Shown: in pieces, positions 1 to 8,701 of the stretch
How positions within the stretch are numbered: position 1 is the stretch's first letter
Layout: every line of letters begins with the position of its first letter
Assembly: GCA_947503155.1 (NCBI GenBank)
Contig: CANNCL010000004.1
Coordinates: 277,399-341,398, forward strand
DNA: 64,000 nt
Reading direction: 5' to 3'
Origin: an uncultured Erythrobacter sp.
Lineage (GTDB): Bacteria > Pseudomonadota > Alphaproteobacteria > Sphingomonadales > Sphingomonadaceae
Program-made: the position numbers and the translations under genes
Notes under the pieces: generated by a model
The model's database searches: none
What the model saw: only the letters and a program-made list of their open reading frames with translations
What the model was told of the DNA's origin: nothing

Positions 1-2
1 CC

Positions 3-170
3 AATGGCGAAACATTGGACCGGCTTGATTTCCTTGCCGCGCCATATGTGGCGGGGTCCTATGCAGAGGGGCCGTATGAGTTTTCAATCCCGATGACGGC
101 GGCTTTGATGGACGTGGTTCGGCCCAAATATCGCGGCGCATTTGCCGTAAAGGAGCAGGGGCAAGAATAG
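3..170 (+). CDS. C-terminal fragment of a probable DUF3298/RsiV-like protein
   Basis: This reading frame enters from the left edge and ends at the TAG at 168-170, leaving 55 residues. The fragment reads through PYVAGSYAEGPYEF and IPMTAALMDVVRPKYRGAF. That resembles the end of DUF4163/DUF3298 (RsiV-like) exported proteins of sphingomonads, in which a segment about an 'EG.YE' strand precedes a helix ending 'P.YR.AF'. The assignment is from memory of the family and is tentative because most of the protein is outside the window. The stop codon overlaps the first unit of a 12-bp tandem repeat. Confidence 0.5.
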   Translation, partial: NGETLDRLDFLAAPYVAGSYAEGPYEFSIPMTAALMDVVRPKYRGAFAVKEQGQE

Positions 171-216
171 GGGCCAGTAAAGGGGCCAGCACAGGGGCCG
201 CAATAGGGCGCCGCGT
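169..216. repeat. 12-bp tandem repeat, four imperfect units
   Basis: Units with the core AGGGGCC or AGGGCGCC start at 169, 181, 193 and 205, an exact 12-base period. The array begins inside the stop codon of the upstream partial gene and lies about 65 bases before map. Purpose unknown; replication slippage is the simplest origin. Confidence 0.6.
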
Positions 217-280
217 AAGGGGCCCAATTGAAGCGCACAACCACTCGCAATCCGCGCCTTCCTTCGCTATATGACCCGCC

Positions 281-1108
281 ATGACAGAATACCAACTCAT
301 CGAAGGCGATCAGACCGTTTACCGTGACGGCACGATCAAACTGCACACCGAAGAAGGCTTCGAAGGGATGCGCGCCGCCGGAAGGCTGGCTGCGACGATC
401 CTTGATGAGGTCGCAAATCTGGTACAGCCCGGCGTCACCACCGAAAGCATCGACACCGCAATCCGCGAGATGATGCTGGATGGCGGGTCCGTGCCTGCGA
501 CTTTGGGATATCGCGGCTATACGCATTCCAGCTGTATCTCGATCAACCATGTGATCTGCCACGGCATTCCGGGTCCAAAAGTGTTGAAGGATGGCGACAT
601 TCTAAACGTCGATGTGACCCCGCTGCTGAATGGTTGGCACGGCGATACATCGCGCATGTTCTATGCTGGCGAACCGTCGATTAAGGCGCGGCGGTTGGTC
701 GATGTGACCTATGATTGCCTGATGCTGGGCATTGATGCGGCGTCAAAACCCGGCGCGCGGCTGGGCGATATCGGCGCGGCTATCGAGGCCCATGCGCGGC
801 AGTTTCGTTACGGCGTGGTGCGCGAATTTTGTGGGCACGGGCTGGGGCGGTTGTTCCATGATGCGCCAGAGGTTGTCCATGCGGCGAAAGCGGGCACGGG
901 ACCGGAGCTAAAACCCGGCATGTTCTTCACCATCGAACCGATGATCAATCTCGGCAAACCTTGGGCTAAGGTCTTGGGTGATGGCTGGACCGCGGTGACC
1001 CGCGACAAATCGCTGAGCGCGCAATTTGAGCATTCAATGGCGATTACCGAGGACGGCGTGGAGATTTTCACGAAGAGCCCGACCGGGCGGGATAAGCCGC
1101 CTTATTGA
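281..1108 (+). CDS. map: Type I methionine aminopeptidase
   Basis: It removes the initiator methionine from nascent proteins in the cytoplasm. The 275-residue protein has the pita-bread fold motifs in order: His94 in CHGIPGP, metal ligands Asp111 (NVDVT), Asp122 (HGDTSR), His186 (CGHGLGR), Glu219 (TIEPM) and Glu250 (QFEHS). All five metal ligands are present. The start ATG at 281 matches the family N-terminus, slightly extended. It stands alone: upstream is the tail of an unrelated gene and downstream genes are convergent. Length is close to the 250-275 usual for bacterial type I enzymes. Confidence 0.95.
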   Translation: MTEYQLIEGDQTVYRDGTIKLHTEEGFEGMRAAGRLAATILDEVANLVQPGVTTESIDTAIREMMLDGGSVPATLGYRGYTHSSCISINHVICHGIPGPKVLKDGDILNVDVTPLLNGWHGDTSRMFYAGEPSIKARRLVDVTYDCLMLGIDAASKPGARLGDIGAAIEAHARQFRYGVVREFCGHGLGRLFHDAPEVVHAAKAGTGPELKPGMFFTIEPMINLGKPWAKVLGDGWTAVTRDKSLSAQFEHSMAITEDGVEIFTKSPTGRDKPPY

Positions 1109-1138
1109 TGGTTTCGCGTTTAATTCTGCATTGATTGC

Positions 1139-1600
1139 CTAACGCGCCAGCTCCGGATCCGGTTCGCTTTGCGTGCATTGTGCCCGGCCGACAACATTGC
1201 GTTCCCCCGTGTCCGGAAAAGTGCGCTTGAACAGCACCAGTGACAGGTCAGCGCGATCAATTTCAAAATGAACCGGCGGCGGGTTTGGGGCCTGCCTGTT
1301 TGGGTAAAGGCGGATATGGGTAGGTGTGTAGGCGACCCCATAGGTCGGCTGAGGCCGCCGGGCGTTGCGGGGCCGTGCGCGTGCCCTTGCGCGTTCAGCG
1401 TCAATTGCGATCAAGATATCGACCACATTTTCGGTCAAACTTTCGCAAGACAGGTGAAGGTCGCGCTCTGCGCCTGCTTCACCTAACGCTTCCTGCGTTT
1501 CCTGCGTTTCCTGTGCCTCCTGCGCGTTCACGGTGATCGTTGACGATGCGATAACGGCCACGCCCAACGCAAATGCTGATCTTTTACCTAAATTGAACAT
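1139..1600 (-). CDS. Secreted hypothetical protein downstream of ccmB
   Basis: The 153-residue protein begins MFNLGKRSAFALGVAVIA, a signal peptide with probable cleavage after VNA (about residue 26). A short QEAQETQETQE run follows, encoded by 9-bp repeats. The mature part has two cysteines (in LSCES and AQCTQ) that could form a disulfide, and an Arg/Ala-rich stretch. I recognise no family. The start is placed at 1600 because it lies 2 bases from the ccmB stop and gives a clean signal peptide; a longer upstream reading would overlap ccmB. It probably belongs to the ccmA-ccmB transcript and acts in the periplasm. Confidence 0.7.
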   Translation of the reverse strand: MFNLGKRSAFALGVAVIASSTITVNAQEAQETQETQEALGEAGAERDLHLSCESLTENVVDILIAIDAERARARARPRNARRPQPTYGVAYTPTHIRLYPNRQAPNPPPVHFEIDRADLSLVLFKRTFPDTGERNVVGRAQCTQSEPDPELAR

Positions 1601-1602
1601 CC

Positions 1603-2253
1603 CTAAACCTCCCGCGCCGCCCGGATCGCTGCCCCCGCCGCAAAGGGCGCAATCGCAACCAACAACAAGCTGATCGCCGCCACAAAACCCAAACTCGCCG
1701 CATCTTGCCGCGCCAATGCGCCTGCTCCGAATATCAAGATCGGCAAAGCCAGCGGCACCAGCAGCAGCCCTGACAGAGCAGCGCCCGCGCGCAAGCTTGC
1801 CGTCAAAGCCGCGATCATCAATCCAATCGCCGCCAGACCCGGCGTTCCGACCAGCAATCCGATCAGCAGCAGATGCAGCGTCGGCCCGTCTAAATTCAGC
1901 AGCGCCGCCGCCGGAAACGCGGCCAGCACCAGCGGCGGGCCGAAACTGAGCCAATGCGCGAGCAGCCGCACCGCCATCATCGTCTCTTCAGTGATCCCTC
2001 TCAGCCGCAATTGGTCAAATGTGCCGATTTCAATATCCTCTGCCACCAGCTTTTCGAGCGGCAGGATAGCGGCGAGCAATGCTGCGATCCAAACGACGCC
2101 GCCGCCCGTGCGCGATAGCAGGTTTGCATCCGGCCCCACGGCAAAAGGATACAGCATCGCCACAGCCACGAAGAACACCACGGGGAGAGCCGCGCCGCCG
2201 CCCGCAAACGGAAAAAACTTGCCCAAATCGCGGCGCAGCAGGGCGGCGATCAT
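1603..2253 (-). CDS. ccmB: Heme exporter membrane subunit CcmB
   Basis: This is the membrane subunit of the CcmAB ABC transporter needed for release of holo-CcmE during cytochrome c maturation (system I). The 216-residue protein is almost wholly hydrophobic with about six membrane segments, and starts MIAALLRRDLGKFF as CcmB proteins do; the conserved loop around PLEKLVAEDIE and GTFDQLRL is visible. Its ATG overlaps the ccmA stop by 4 bases (2250-2253), so the two are translationally coupled. Other ccm genes are not in the window. Confidence 0.9.
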   Translation of the reverse strand: MIAALLRRDLGKFFPFAGGGAALPVVFFVAVAMLYPFAVGPDANLLSRTGGGVVWIAALLAAILPLEKLVAEDIEIGTFDQLRLRGITEETMMAVRLLAHWLSFGPPLVLAAFPAAALLNLDGPTLHLLLIGLLVGTPGLAAIGLMIAALTASLRAGAALSGLLLVPLALPILIFGAGALARQDAASLGFVAAISLLLVAIAPFAAGAAIRAAREV

Positions 2254-2903
2254 GCGGGCGCGCTTTCGGTATGGCCCGTTCTTTTTGAGGGGACATAATC
2301 GCCCAGCTCTAGTGAGCGCAGCCCGTCAATCTCTAGCGCTTGATGCGACGCGATCAGCGCAATGCCGCCGCCGCTCACATGGCCTGCAATCAGAGCGGTC
2401 ACTTGCTCAATTGCCGCCGCATCCAGCCCGCTCAACGGTTCATCGAGCAACCAAATCCCCGCGCCGCGTCCGATCAATGCCGCCAGCCCGGCGCGCTTTC
2501 GCTGACCGGTGGAAAGATACCGCACGGGCACTTCCATCAATGGCTCCAATCCCAAGGCCCGCTGCGCCTGCGCGGCATCATGGCCGCCATCAATCCGCGC
2601 ATCTATCCGCTCATCAATATGAGTCCAAAATGCCAGCGCTTTGCCCAGCGGCCGATCGGGGTCGAGGGCGGGGCGTTCATCCAGCAGTCCGACCATCCCC
2701 TCGCGCACCACATCCCCGGCATAGGGCGTGGTTAGGCCGGCCAGAACCCGGATCAATGTCGTCTTGCCCGTCCCATTCGCGCCGGTCACGTGCAGAGCCT
2801 CTCCGCCCGTCAATTCGAACGACAGGGCGCGAAACAGCAGACGGTCGCCGCGCCGGCAAGCCAGTGCATTTGCGCAAAGTGTGGATGAAGCAGGAGCTTG
2901 CAT
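2250..2903 (-). CDS. ccmA: Heme exporter ATP-binding subunit CcmA
   Basis: This is the cytoplasmic ATPase of the CcmAB complex in cytochrome c biogenesis. The 217-residue single ABC domain shows Walker A GANGTGKTT, signature LSTGQRKR, Walker B IWLLDEP and the H-loop histidine in ASHQ. The LSTGQ..R.. signature and small size fit CcmA better than generic exporters. It is the first gene of the minus-strand ccmA-ccmB-secreted protein unit; the 63 bases before it also hold the promoter region of divergent phhB. Confidence 0.9.
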   Translation of the reverse strand: MQAPASSTLCANALACRRGDRLLFRALSFELTGGEALHVTGANGTGKTTLIRVLAGLTTPYAGDVVREGMVGLLDERPALDPDRPLGKALAFWTHIDERIDARIDGGHDAAQAQRALGLEPLMEVPVRYLSTGQRKRAGLAALIGRGAGIWLLDEPLSGLDAAAIEQVTALIAGHVSGGGIALIASHQALEIDGLRSLELGDYVPSKRTGHTESAPA

Positions 2904-2966
2904 GAAGCTCTGCGTTAGGCAAAAGCGCCTTTCGCTACAACACTTCGCTTAAGGGAGCTTTCACTG

Positions 2967-3269
2967 ATGCCTGCTGTTCCAGAACTTGATGACACTGACC
3001 GCGCGCGTTTGTTGTCGGACAATCCCGATTGGGCATTGGCGCGCGAAGGCACGGCGATCACGCGCACCTTTCAGTTTAGCGATTTCTCAGAAGCCTGGGG
3101 CTTTATGAGCCGCGTCGCGTTGATCGCGGACAGTCATGACCACCATCCCGAATGGTTCAATGTCTATGCCAAGGTCGAAATCACGCTGACCACGCATGAT
3201 GCGGGGCTAAGCGGGGGATTGTCATTGCGCGATGCGAAAATGGCGCGGGCGATTGATGGGCTGCTTTAA
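2967..3269 (+). CDS. phhB: 4a-hydroxytetrahydrobiopterin dehydratase (PCD/DCoH)
   Basis: It dehydrates 4a-hydroxytetrahydrobiopterin, the product of aromatic amino acid hydroxylases. The 100-residue protein has the family signature: His59-His60-Pro61-Glu-Trp, then the Tyr-Val-Ile-Leu-Thr-His strand ending at His77, and Asp89. A good ribosome-binding site, AAGGGAG, lies at 2951-2957. No phenylalanine hydroxylase is adjacent, so it may instead serve molybdopterin or pterin recycling, as proposed for standalone bacterial PCDs. It is monocistronic between divergent ccmA and a convergent SDR gene. Confidence 0.9.
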   Translation: MPAVPELDDTDRARLLSDNPDWALAREGTAITRTFQFSDFSEAWGFMSRVALIADSHDHHPEWFNVYAKVEITLTTHDAGLSGGLSLRDAKMARAIDGLL

Positions 3270-3278
3270 CGCGCGGCG

Positions 3279-4091
3279 CTAAATTTCGGCCCCAATTCCG
3301 CCTTTGCGCATTTCCTTGCGCACCAATCCCGGCATCCAACGCTGCATCCGGCGCAGGCGTTTGGCCATTTTGCCGACGGTGTAATGCAGATCATCGCCGT
3401 GAACGGCGCGCCATACGACCTCTGGCACGATGCTGACGGGGGATACTTCCACGCCGTTTTCGATCAGGGTTTCTTTGGCGGTCTGGTTGGATGCGTCGCT
3501 CACTTTGCCAATGATCGGCGTGTCGATAAATCCGGGGCACAGCGCGCTGACTTTGATACCGTCGGCCGCCCATTCCGCATCGAGGCTTTCGGTCAAACCG
3601 CGCACGGCCCATTTGGTTGCGCAATAAGCAGCCAGACCGGGCGCGCCGATAATCCCGGCAAGGCTGGCAGTGTTGAGCAACACCGAACCGGGCGCGGTTT
3701 TAACAAGATAAGGGTGCGATGCTTGTGCGCCGAAGATCACGCCTTTTAGGTTGATGTCGAGCATGCGGGTCAATTCGCCCTCATCCTGATCCACCAGCGG
3801 CCCGCCATCGCCGATCCCGGCATTGTTGAAGACGACATCAATCCGGTCACCAGCGGCTTTCGCAAATTCCGCGAGCGCCGCATCCCAAGCCGCGCGGTCG
3901 CGCACATCGAGCGTGTGCGTGGTCGCGCCGCCATCCCTGATCATGCCCATAGTTTCGGCCATACCGGCTTGGTCAATGTCGGCGATGCCAACGAACCAGC
4001 CGCGTTCCGCAAAGAACACCGCCACGGCGCGGCCAATGCCCGATGCGCCGCCAGTGATAAATATCGAACGCTGTGTTTCTGACATGCTCAT
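3279..4091 (-). CDS. Short-chain dehydrogenase/reductase (second of a tandem pair)
   Basis: A classical SDR of 270 residues: cofactor loop TGGASGIG (residues 13-20), NNAG (89-92), catalytic Ser143, Tyr156 and Lys160 in YCATK. Substrate unknown. Asp38-Ile-Asp after the second strand suggests NAD(H) preference. The start at 4091 uses the ATG of a TGATG junction with the upstream SDR stop (4091-4093); another ATG lies at 4085. The C-terminus, rich in Arg/Lys with RRMQRWMPGLVRKE, closely parallels that of its neighbour, so the two arose by tandem duplication. Confidence 0.88.
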   Translation of the reverse strand: MSMSETQRSIFITGGASGIGRAVAVFFAERGWFVGIADIDQAGMAETMGMIRDGGATTHTLDVRDRAAWDAALAEFAKAAGDRIDVVFNNAGIGDGGPLVDQDEGELTRMLDINLKGVIFGAQASHPYLVKTAPGSVLLNTASLAGIIGAPGLAAYCATKWAVRGLTESLDAEWAADGIKVSALCPGFIDTPIIGKVSDASNQTAKETLIENGVEVSPVSIVPEVVWRAVHGDDLHYTVGKMAKRLRRMQRWMPGLVRKEMRKGGIGAEI

Positions 4092-4918
4092 CAATTGCCC
4101 CCTCCAAGCAAACTGCCCGCTTCGCGCTGTTGCTTGCGCACACGGCCCGGCATCCAGCGTTTTGCGAAATTGATCTGTTTTGCGGTTTTCCCGACAAGAT
4201 AATGCAGATCATCACCGTGGACCGCGTTCCAGACCGTTTCGGCCACTTCTTCGACCGGTGTGATTTCCAGACCCGCTTCGGTAACGCGTGTGCGAATGTC
4301 TTCGTTAGACCCGCGATTGCCGGTCCCATCGAGCAGCGGGGTTTCGATAAAGCTGGGGCAGATTGATGAAACTTTGATGCCGTCGCCGGCCCATTCCGCA
4401 TCCAAGCTTTCCGCGATCCCGCGGACGGCAAATTTGGTGGCGCTATAGACGCTCATCCCGCTGCCGCCGGTTAGTCCCGCCGCACTGGCAGTGTTGACCA
4501 GTGCGGAGCCGGGCGCGGTTTTCTTCAGATGCGGATAGACCGCTTGCGCGCCGTACAGGACGCCTTTGAGATTGATATCGAGGCAGCGGTCGATCTCTTC
4601 AACCTCTAATTCGGAGAGCGCGCCGCCCGTGCCGATCCCGGCATTGTTGAACATCACATCAATGCGCCCGCCCGCTGCGGTGGAGGCGGCCTCTAATGCT
4701 ACATCCCAAGCATCACGGTCGCGCACGTCGAGATTATGCGAATATTTATATCCGCCGGGGATCAGGCCGAGCGTGTCTTCCATGCCAGCGGCGTTGACAT
4801 CGGCGATGGAGACGAACCAGTCACGTTCGCCAAAATAGCGCGCGACAGCGCGGCCAATGCCCGATGCGCCGCCTGTGATGAAAATGTTGCGGCGCTGCTT
4901 GGCCTGTGATGCGCTCAT
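4091..4918 (-). CDS. Short-chain dehydrogenase/reductase (first of a tandem pair)
   Basis: A 275-residue classical SDR with TGGASGIG (15-22), NNAG (91-94) and the triad Ser145, Tyr158, Lys162 (YSATK). Asp40 after strand 2 suggests NAD(H). It is clearly a paralogue of the next gene, sharing the sequence after strand 1 and the basic tail NFAKRWMPGRVRKQQ. The start at 4918 is chosen because GAGAGGG sits at normal spacing; a longer reading to 4981 would overlap the peptidase gene. Substrate cannot be told from sequence. Co-transcribed with the downstream SDR and perhaps with the S9 peptidase 52 bases upstream. Confidence 0.88.
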   Translation of the reverse strand: MSASQAKQRRNIFITGGASGIGRAVARYFGERDWFVSIADVNAAGMEDTLGLIPGGYKYSHNLDVRDRDAWDVALEAASTAAGGRIDVMFNNAGIGTGGALSELEVEEIDRCLDINLKGVLYGAQAVYPHLKKTAPGSALVNTASAAGLTGGSGMSVYSATKFAVRGIAESLDAEWAGDGIKVSSICPSFIETPLLDGTGNRGSNEDIRTRVTEAGLEITPVEEVAETVWNAVHGDDLHYLVGKTAKQINFAKRWMPGRVRKQQREAGSLLGGGN

Positions 4919-4970
4919 TTTGGTGATCCCTCTCCGATTGCTGTTTGCAACTGGTTTAGGGTGCAGAGTT

Positions 4971-6929
4971 CTACCCAGCAAGCCCCTTCACATGCTCTGC
5001 CCCTTCGACGATTTGCGCCGTCGAAGGCTCCAGCACATCGCCCAATTCCTCTGCGCGCCCGCCCAGAGTTTCTGCTAGGAAATTCTCGGCAATCGCGAAA
5101 AAGGAGACGGAATTGTCAGGCTTGGCAAAACCGTGCCCTTCATCCGGGTAGAGCACATAGGTGACCGGGATCCCGGCGTTTTTCATCGCGCCAACGATCT
5201 GATCGCTTTCATCCTGTTTGACGCGCGGATCATTCGCCCCTTGCGCAATCAATAGCGGCTTTGTGATTGCACCCGCTTTGTTAAGCGGGCTGGCGGCTTT
5301 GAGCATGGCAAGCCCTTCTTCGGTCCCCGGATTGCCCATCCGTTCGTGGAAGATTTTGACCATCGGCGCCCAATATGGCGGGATCGTGCCCAGCAATGTC
5401 TCAAGGTTGGAGGGGCCAACAATATCGACCCCGCAGGCGAACACGTCCGGCGTAAATGCCAGACCCGCCAGCGTCGCATAGCCGCCGTAAGAACCGCCCA
5501 TAATTGCAACCTGATCACGCGGCGCGATGCCTTCGCCAATCGCCCATTCAACCGCATCAATCAGGTCGTCATGCATCGCCAGACCCCATTGCTTGTTACC
5601 AGCATTGATGAAGTCTTTGCCAAATCCGGTCGATCCGCGGAAATTCACCGACAGCACCGCATAGCCGCGATTGGCCAGCATTTGGTGGATCGAACTAAAG
5701 CCATAGGTGTCGCGCGCCCAAGGTCCGCCGTGAACCAACAGCACCATTGGTGTCGGCGCGTCTGGCCTACCGGAACCATCGGTGTCGCTGCCTGCGGCCA
5801 GCGTCAGGTAGGACGGCAAAGTCAGCCCGTCGCGCGATGCAATTTCAACGATGTGCATCGGCTGGAGCGGGGCGCCCTCAAGCTCTGGCCGTGTGGTGTA
5901 GAACGGCGTGAGCGTGCCTGCATCGCGGTCGTAAATATAGGTGCTGATCGGGGCGTTGAGCGGATCGTTCCACACGATCCATGTCCGGTCATCATCGCTG
6001 CGCGACATGACGCCGGATCGGCCCTCCAACTGAGCATCCAGCCAATCGAATGACGCGCCGATCGTTGGATCAATCGCATGCCAGCGTGTGGTCAGGTAAT
6101 TGACAGAATAGGCGAGCACTTCGCCGGTTTTCTGATCGCGCAAAGTGCCGCCCAAATCGGCCTTGTCATCTTCCGCCACCAAGGTCCGTTTCCCGGTCGC
6201 GGTGTCTTGTGCGTACAGAGCGGCGGTGTTGCGGCCCCGGCTGTCGAGCCAATAGAGGACCTGCCCATCATGCGTGTATCCGGCGGGCGATGTGGTCATG
6301 GAATCTTCCATGGCGGTGCTCTCAAACGGTTCATCCTCGATCACGTTTTCGGTCACGCGGAAATAGTCGGCACCGCCCGCCTCGTTTTGACGCATCGCGA
6401 GACGCACATTCAGCGCGTCATCCGTCTCAAACCCGGCATAGCCATTGTTTTCGAGCACCAGTGTCAATTCGCCAGTGGTCAGGTTGAGCGAATGGACATC
6501 ATGAAATTGCGGATCGCGGTTGTTGAGGCCGACCAGAACGCGGTCTTTGATCTTCTCCGACACGCCGACAATTTGCACCCGCGTATTTTCAAACGGGGTG
6601 AGCGACATTTCTTCGCCGCTGGCAATGTCGATCCGGTACAGCAGGATATTCTCATCCCCTCCTTTATCCTGAACATACAGGATGCTCGTGCCATCGGGCG
6701 ACCACAGATAGCTTGGGATCGGTCGGTCGGTGGATTTGGAGATAACTTTCGCCGCCGCCAGATCATTTCGGGGCGCGATCCAGATATTCATCACGTCATT
6801 ATGAGGCGCGAGCCAGCTGAGCCATTCGCCATCAGGGCTGATCCGCCCCTGCGCTTTGCTGGGGTTACCGAACAAATGGTCGCGCGGAATGAGCGGAATG
6901 GTGCCCAATGCTGGTGTAGTGGCGGTCAT
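4971..6929 (-). CDS. S9 family prolyl oligopeptidase-type serine peptidase
   Basis: The 652-residue protein has an N-terminal beta-propeller (roughly residues 20-360, with repeats such as SPDGEWLSWL and WSPDGTSILYV) and a C-terminal alpha/beta hydrolase. The nucleophile is Ser480 in GGSYGGYA, with Asp567 (GANDPRV) and His599 (DEGHGF) completing the triad; the oxyanion segment VHGGPWARD is present. This is the acylaminoacyl/dipeptidyl peptidase S9 layout. There is no signal peptide, so it is predicted cytoplasmic. ATG at 6929 is preceded by AGGGAGA. Confidence 0.92.
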   Translation of the reverse strand: MTATTPALGTIPLIPRDHLFGNPSKAQGRISPDGEWLSWLAPHNDVMNIWIAPRNDLAAAKVISKSTDRPIPSYLWSPDGTSILYVQDKGGDENILLYRIDIASGEEMSLTPFENTRVQIVGVSEKIKDRVLVGLNNRDPQFHDVHSLNLTTGELTLVLENNGYAGFETDDALNVRLAMRQNEAGGADYFRVTENVIEDEPFESTAMEDSMTTSPAGYTHDGQVLYWLDSRGRNTAALYAQDTATGKRTLVAEDDKADLGGTLRDQKTGEVLAYSVNYLTTRWHAIDPTIGASFDWLDAQLEGRSGVMSRSDDDRTWIVWNDPLNAPISTYIYDRDAGTLTPFYTTRPELEGAPLQPMHIVEIASRDGLTLPSYLTLAAGSDTDGSGRPDAPTPMVLLVHGGPWARDTYGFSSIHQMLANRGYAVLSVNFRGSTGFGKDFINAGNKQWGLAMHDDLIDAVEWAIGEGIAPRDQVAIMGGSYGGYATLAGLAFTPDVFACGVDIVGPSNLETLLGTIPPYWAPMVKIFHERMGNPGTEEGLAMLKAASPLNKAGAITKPLLIAQGANDPRVKQDESDQIVGAMKNAGIPVTYVLYPDEGHGFAKPDNSVSFFAIAENFLAETLGGRAEELGDVLEPSTAQIVEGAEHVKGLAG

Positions 6930-7118
6930 GGTGTCTCCCTTGGGTTAGGGTGACAGTTGGGGAGCGGCTGGCGGAATGCAAATTCTTGCTGGGTTTTGGG
7001 TGGTGGCTAATGGCTGAATTGTGGCCGTTCATTCTAATCTGTTCTACTTTCGCGCAGAGCCCTAGTCAGCGACAGTTGGCGGAACATTGGTGACTGTGAG
7101 ATTCCAAGGAGATCAAGC

Positions 7119-7553
7119 ATGGAACAATTAAAGAAGATGAAGTCACCAATCCGCGGAAGTTGCTTGTGCGGGAAAGTGACGTATCAATGTTCGAAATCGC
7201 CGGTGTGGTCTGTGAACTGCCATTGCAAATCATGCCAAAAATTGAGTGGAGCGCCGTTTGTTTCGGCATTTTCTGTTCCGGCTAATGCATTCGACATTGT
7301 CACCGGCGATGTGATCAGTTTTTCAAGAGAAGCGGACAGCGGACACACGGTTTCAACATTTCATTGTTCTAATTGCGGCACACGGCTTTGCGCCCAGAGC
7401 GACGGCAACAAACAACTGATGAACATATTTGCGTCCACGCTTGATGATGCATCAAACTTCGAGCCGATATCCAATGTGTATTTATCAGAAGCTGCAGGTT
7501 GGATCGAGCCAGACAAAAAGCTTTTCAATTTTGAGAAAATGCCGTCTTTCTGA
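7119..7553 (+). CDS. GFA/CENP-V family zinc-binding protein
   Basis: A 144-residue protein of the glutathione-dependent formaldehyde-activating (GFA)/CENP-V fold. It has the full set of zinc-binding cysteines: Cys15 and Cys17 (SCLCG), Cys34, Cys36 and Cys39 (NCHCKSCQ), Cys83 and Cys86 (CSNCG). Most members have no proven enzyme activity; formaldehyde-glutathione chemistry is established for only a few. The start at 7119 has AAGGAG 8-9 bases upstream. Monocistronic, convergent with alkA. Confidence 0.85.
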   Translation: MEQLKKMKSPIRGSCLCGKVTYQCSKSPVWSVNCHCKSCQKLSGAPFVSAFSVPANAFDIVTGDVISFSREADSGHTVSTFHCSNCGTRLCAQSDGNKQLMNIFASTLDDASNFEPISNVYLSEAAGWIEPDKKLFNFEKMPSF

Positions 7554-7593
7554 GCGTCTGCCAATGCTCGCTTTCGGCCCAGTTGCACACCTT

Positions 7594-8211
7594 CTAAAGC
7601 GCCGGGTTCGCATAGAAATGCCACGTAAAGATCGCCATCGCGCCCCGGTGCGGTGACCAGCGCTCACCCAGCTCGCGGCATTCTTTTTCCTTCGGGCGCT
7701 CTTCCATGTCGAGCAAGCGCTTCACGCCCTCCTGCACCGCCAGATCACCGGCGGGCCACACGTCTTTGCGGCCCTCTGCGAACAGCAAGTAAATCTCTGC
7801 CGACCACCGCCCGATCCCTTTGATCCGGGTCAGCAGTTCGATGGCTTCTTCATCATCGGCAGGAATTGCGCCGAAATCCAATTCGCCCGCCTCCAACAAT
7901 TCGCACAAAGACCGGGCATAGCCCTGTTTCTGGCGCGACAATCCGCAGGCGCGCAATGTGTCGAAATCACGCTCCAAAATGCAGCTCGGCTGAAAATCCT
8001 CGCCCACTTCTGCGATCAGTTTATTCCACATAGATGCCGCCGCCGCGACCGACACTTGCTGTCCCACGATCGTGCGCAGCAGTGTTTTATAACCCCGATC
8101 GCGCAAACGCGGCTCTGGATAGCCGATGCGCGCCAATTCCTCGCCAACCCGCGCATCCTTCGCGCCCAGTGCATCCATTTCGCTACGAATAGCTTGTGCG
8201 GTCAGTCCCAT
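7594..8211 (-). CDS. alkA: DNA-3-methyladenine glycosylase II (AlkA-type, HhH-GPD)
   Basis: This base-excision repair enzyme removes alkylated bases. The 205-residue protein has the helix-hairpin-helix [12 protein letters not shown] (about 128-139) and the catalytic Asp156 in [17 protein letters not shown] (51-58) is the early conserved helix. It lacks the N-terminal TBP-like domain of E. coli AlkA, as do many short alphaproteobacterial and Mag1-like homologues. The start at 8211 is chosen because AGGGGA precedes it and no family sequence lies upstream. Its promoter region (8212-8341) is shared with a divergent ferredoxin gene. Confidence 0.85.
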   Translation of the reverse strand: MGLTAQAIRSEMDALGAKDARVGEELARIGYPEPRLRDRGYKTLLRTIVGQQVSVAAAASMWNKLIAEVGEDFQPSCILERDFDTLRACGLSRQKQGYARSLCELLEAGELDFGAIPADDEEAIELLTRIKGIGRWSAEIYLLFAEGRKDVWPAGDLAVQEGVKRLLDMEERPKEKECRELGERWSPHRGAMAIFTWHFYANPAL

Positions 8212-8341
8212 TTCGTATCCCCTTGGCACTACCGTTAGGTTGCCATATTTGTCGGAACGTCCTAGCGCGCTTTCGATTTTATCCAAGCGCGCGGGGCAAA
8301 TGCGCCTTGCGCTCAATGTATCGAAGAGGACACGAAACCCC

Positions 8342-8659
8342 ATGCCAAAGCTGGTCGTTACCAATCGCGAAGGCGAAACAAGCGAAATCGACGTTGAAGA
8401 TGGTCTCACCGTAATGGAAGCCATCCGCGACAATGGCTTTGATGAACTGCTGGCGCTGTGCGGCGGGTGCTGTTCCTGCGCGACATGCCACATTGTGATC
8501 GACGACAGCTCGGTTTCGGGCCTGCCTGCGGTCAGCGAAGACGAAGACGATCTGCTGGAATCTTCCGATCACCGCAAAGAAGGTTCGCGCCTGTCTTGCC
8601 AGATCCCGTTCACGGCGGAACTTGATGGGTTGAAGGTGACTATTGCGCCTGAAGATTAA
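8342..8659 (+). CDS. 2Fe-2S ferredoxin (adrenodoxin type)
   Basis: A 105-residue ferredoxin with the cluster ligands Cys40, Cys46, Cys49 (C-x5-C-x2-C, here [11 protein letters not shown]) and Cys86 (LSCQIP). Acidic residues between 65 and 80 (SEDEDDLLE) form the partner-binding face typical of adrenodoxin/putidaredoxin-type proteins that feed P450s or dioxygenases, or act in Fe-S assembly. No partner oxygenase is adjacent. The start at 8342 gives the standard MPKLVV N-terminus; GAGG lies 12 bases upstream. The leader contains a nested inverted repeat (8272-8325). Confidence 0.9.
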   Translation: MPKLVVTNREGETSEIDVEDGLTVMEAIRDNGFDELLALCGGCCSCATCHIVIDDSSVSGLPAVSEDEDDLLESSDHRKEGSRLSCQIPFTAELDGLKVTIAPED

Positions 8660-8701
8660 ACTTGTTTGCGGGTGCGGGGACTAGGCCCTAAATCCGCATT
8701 C

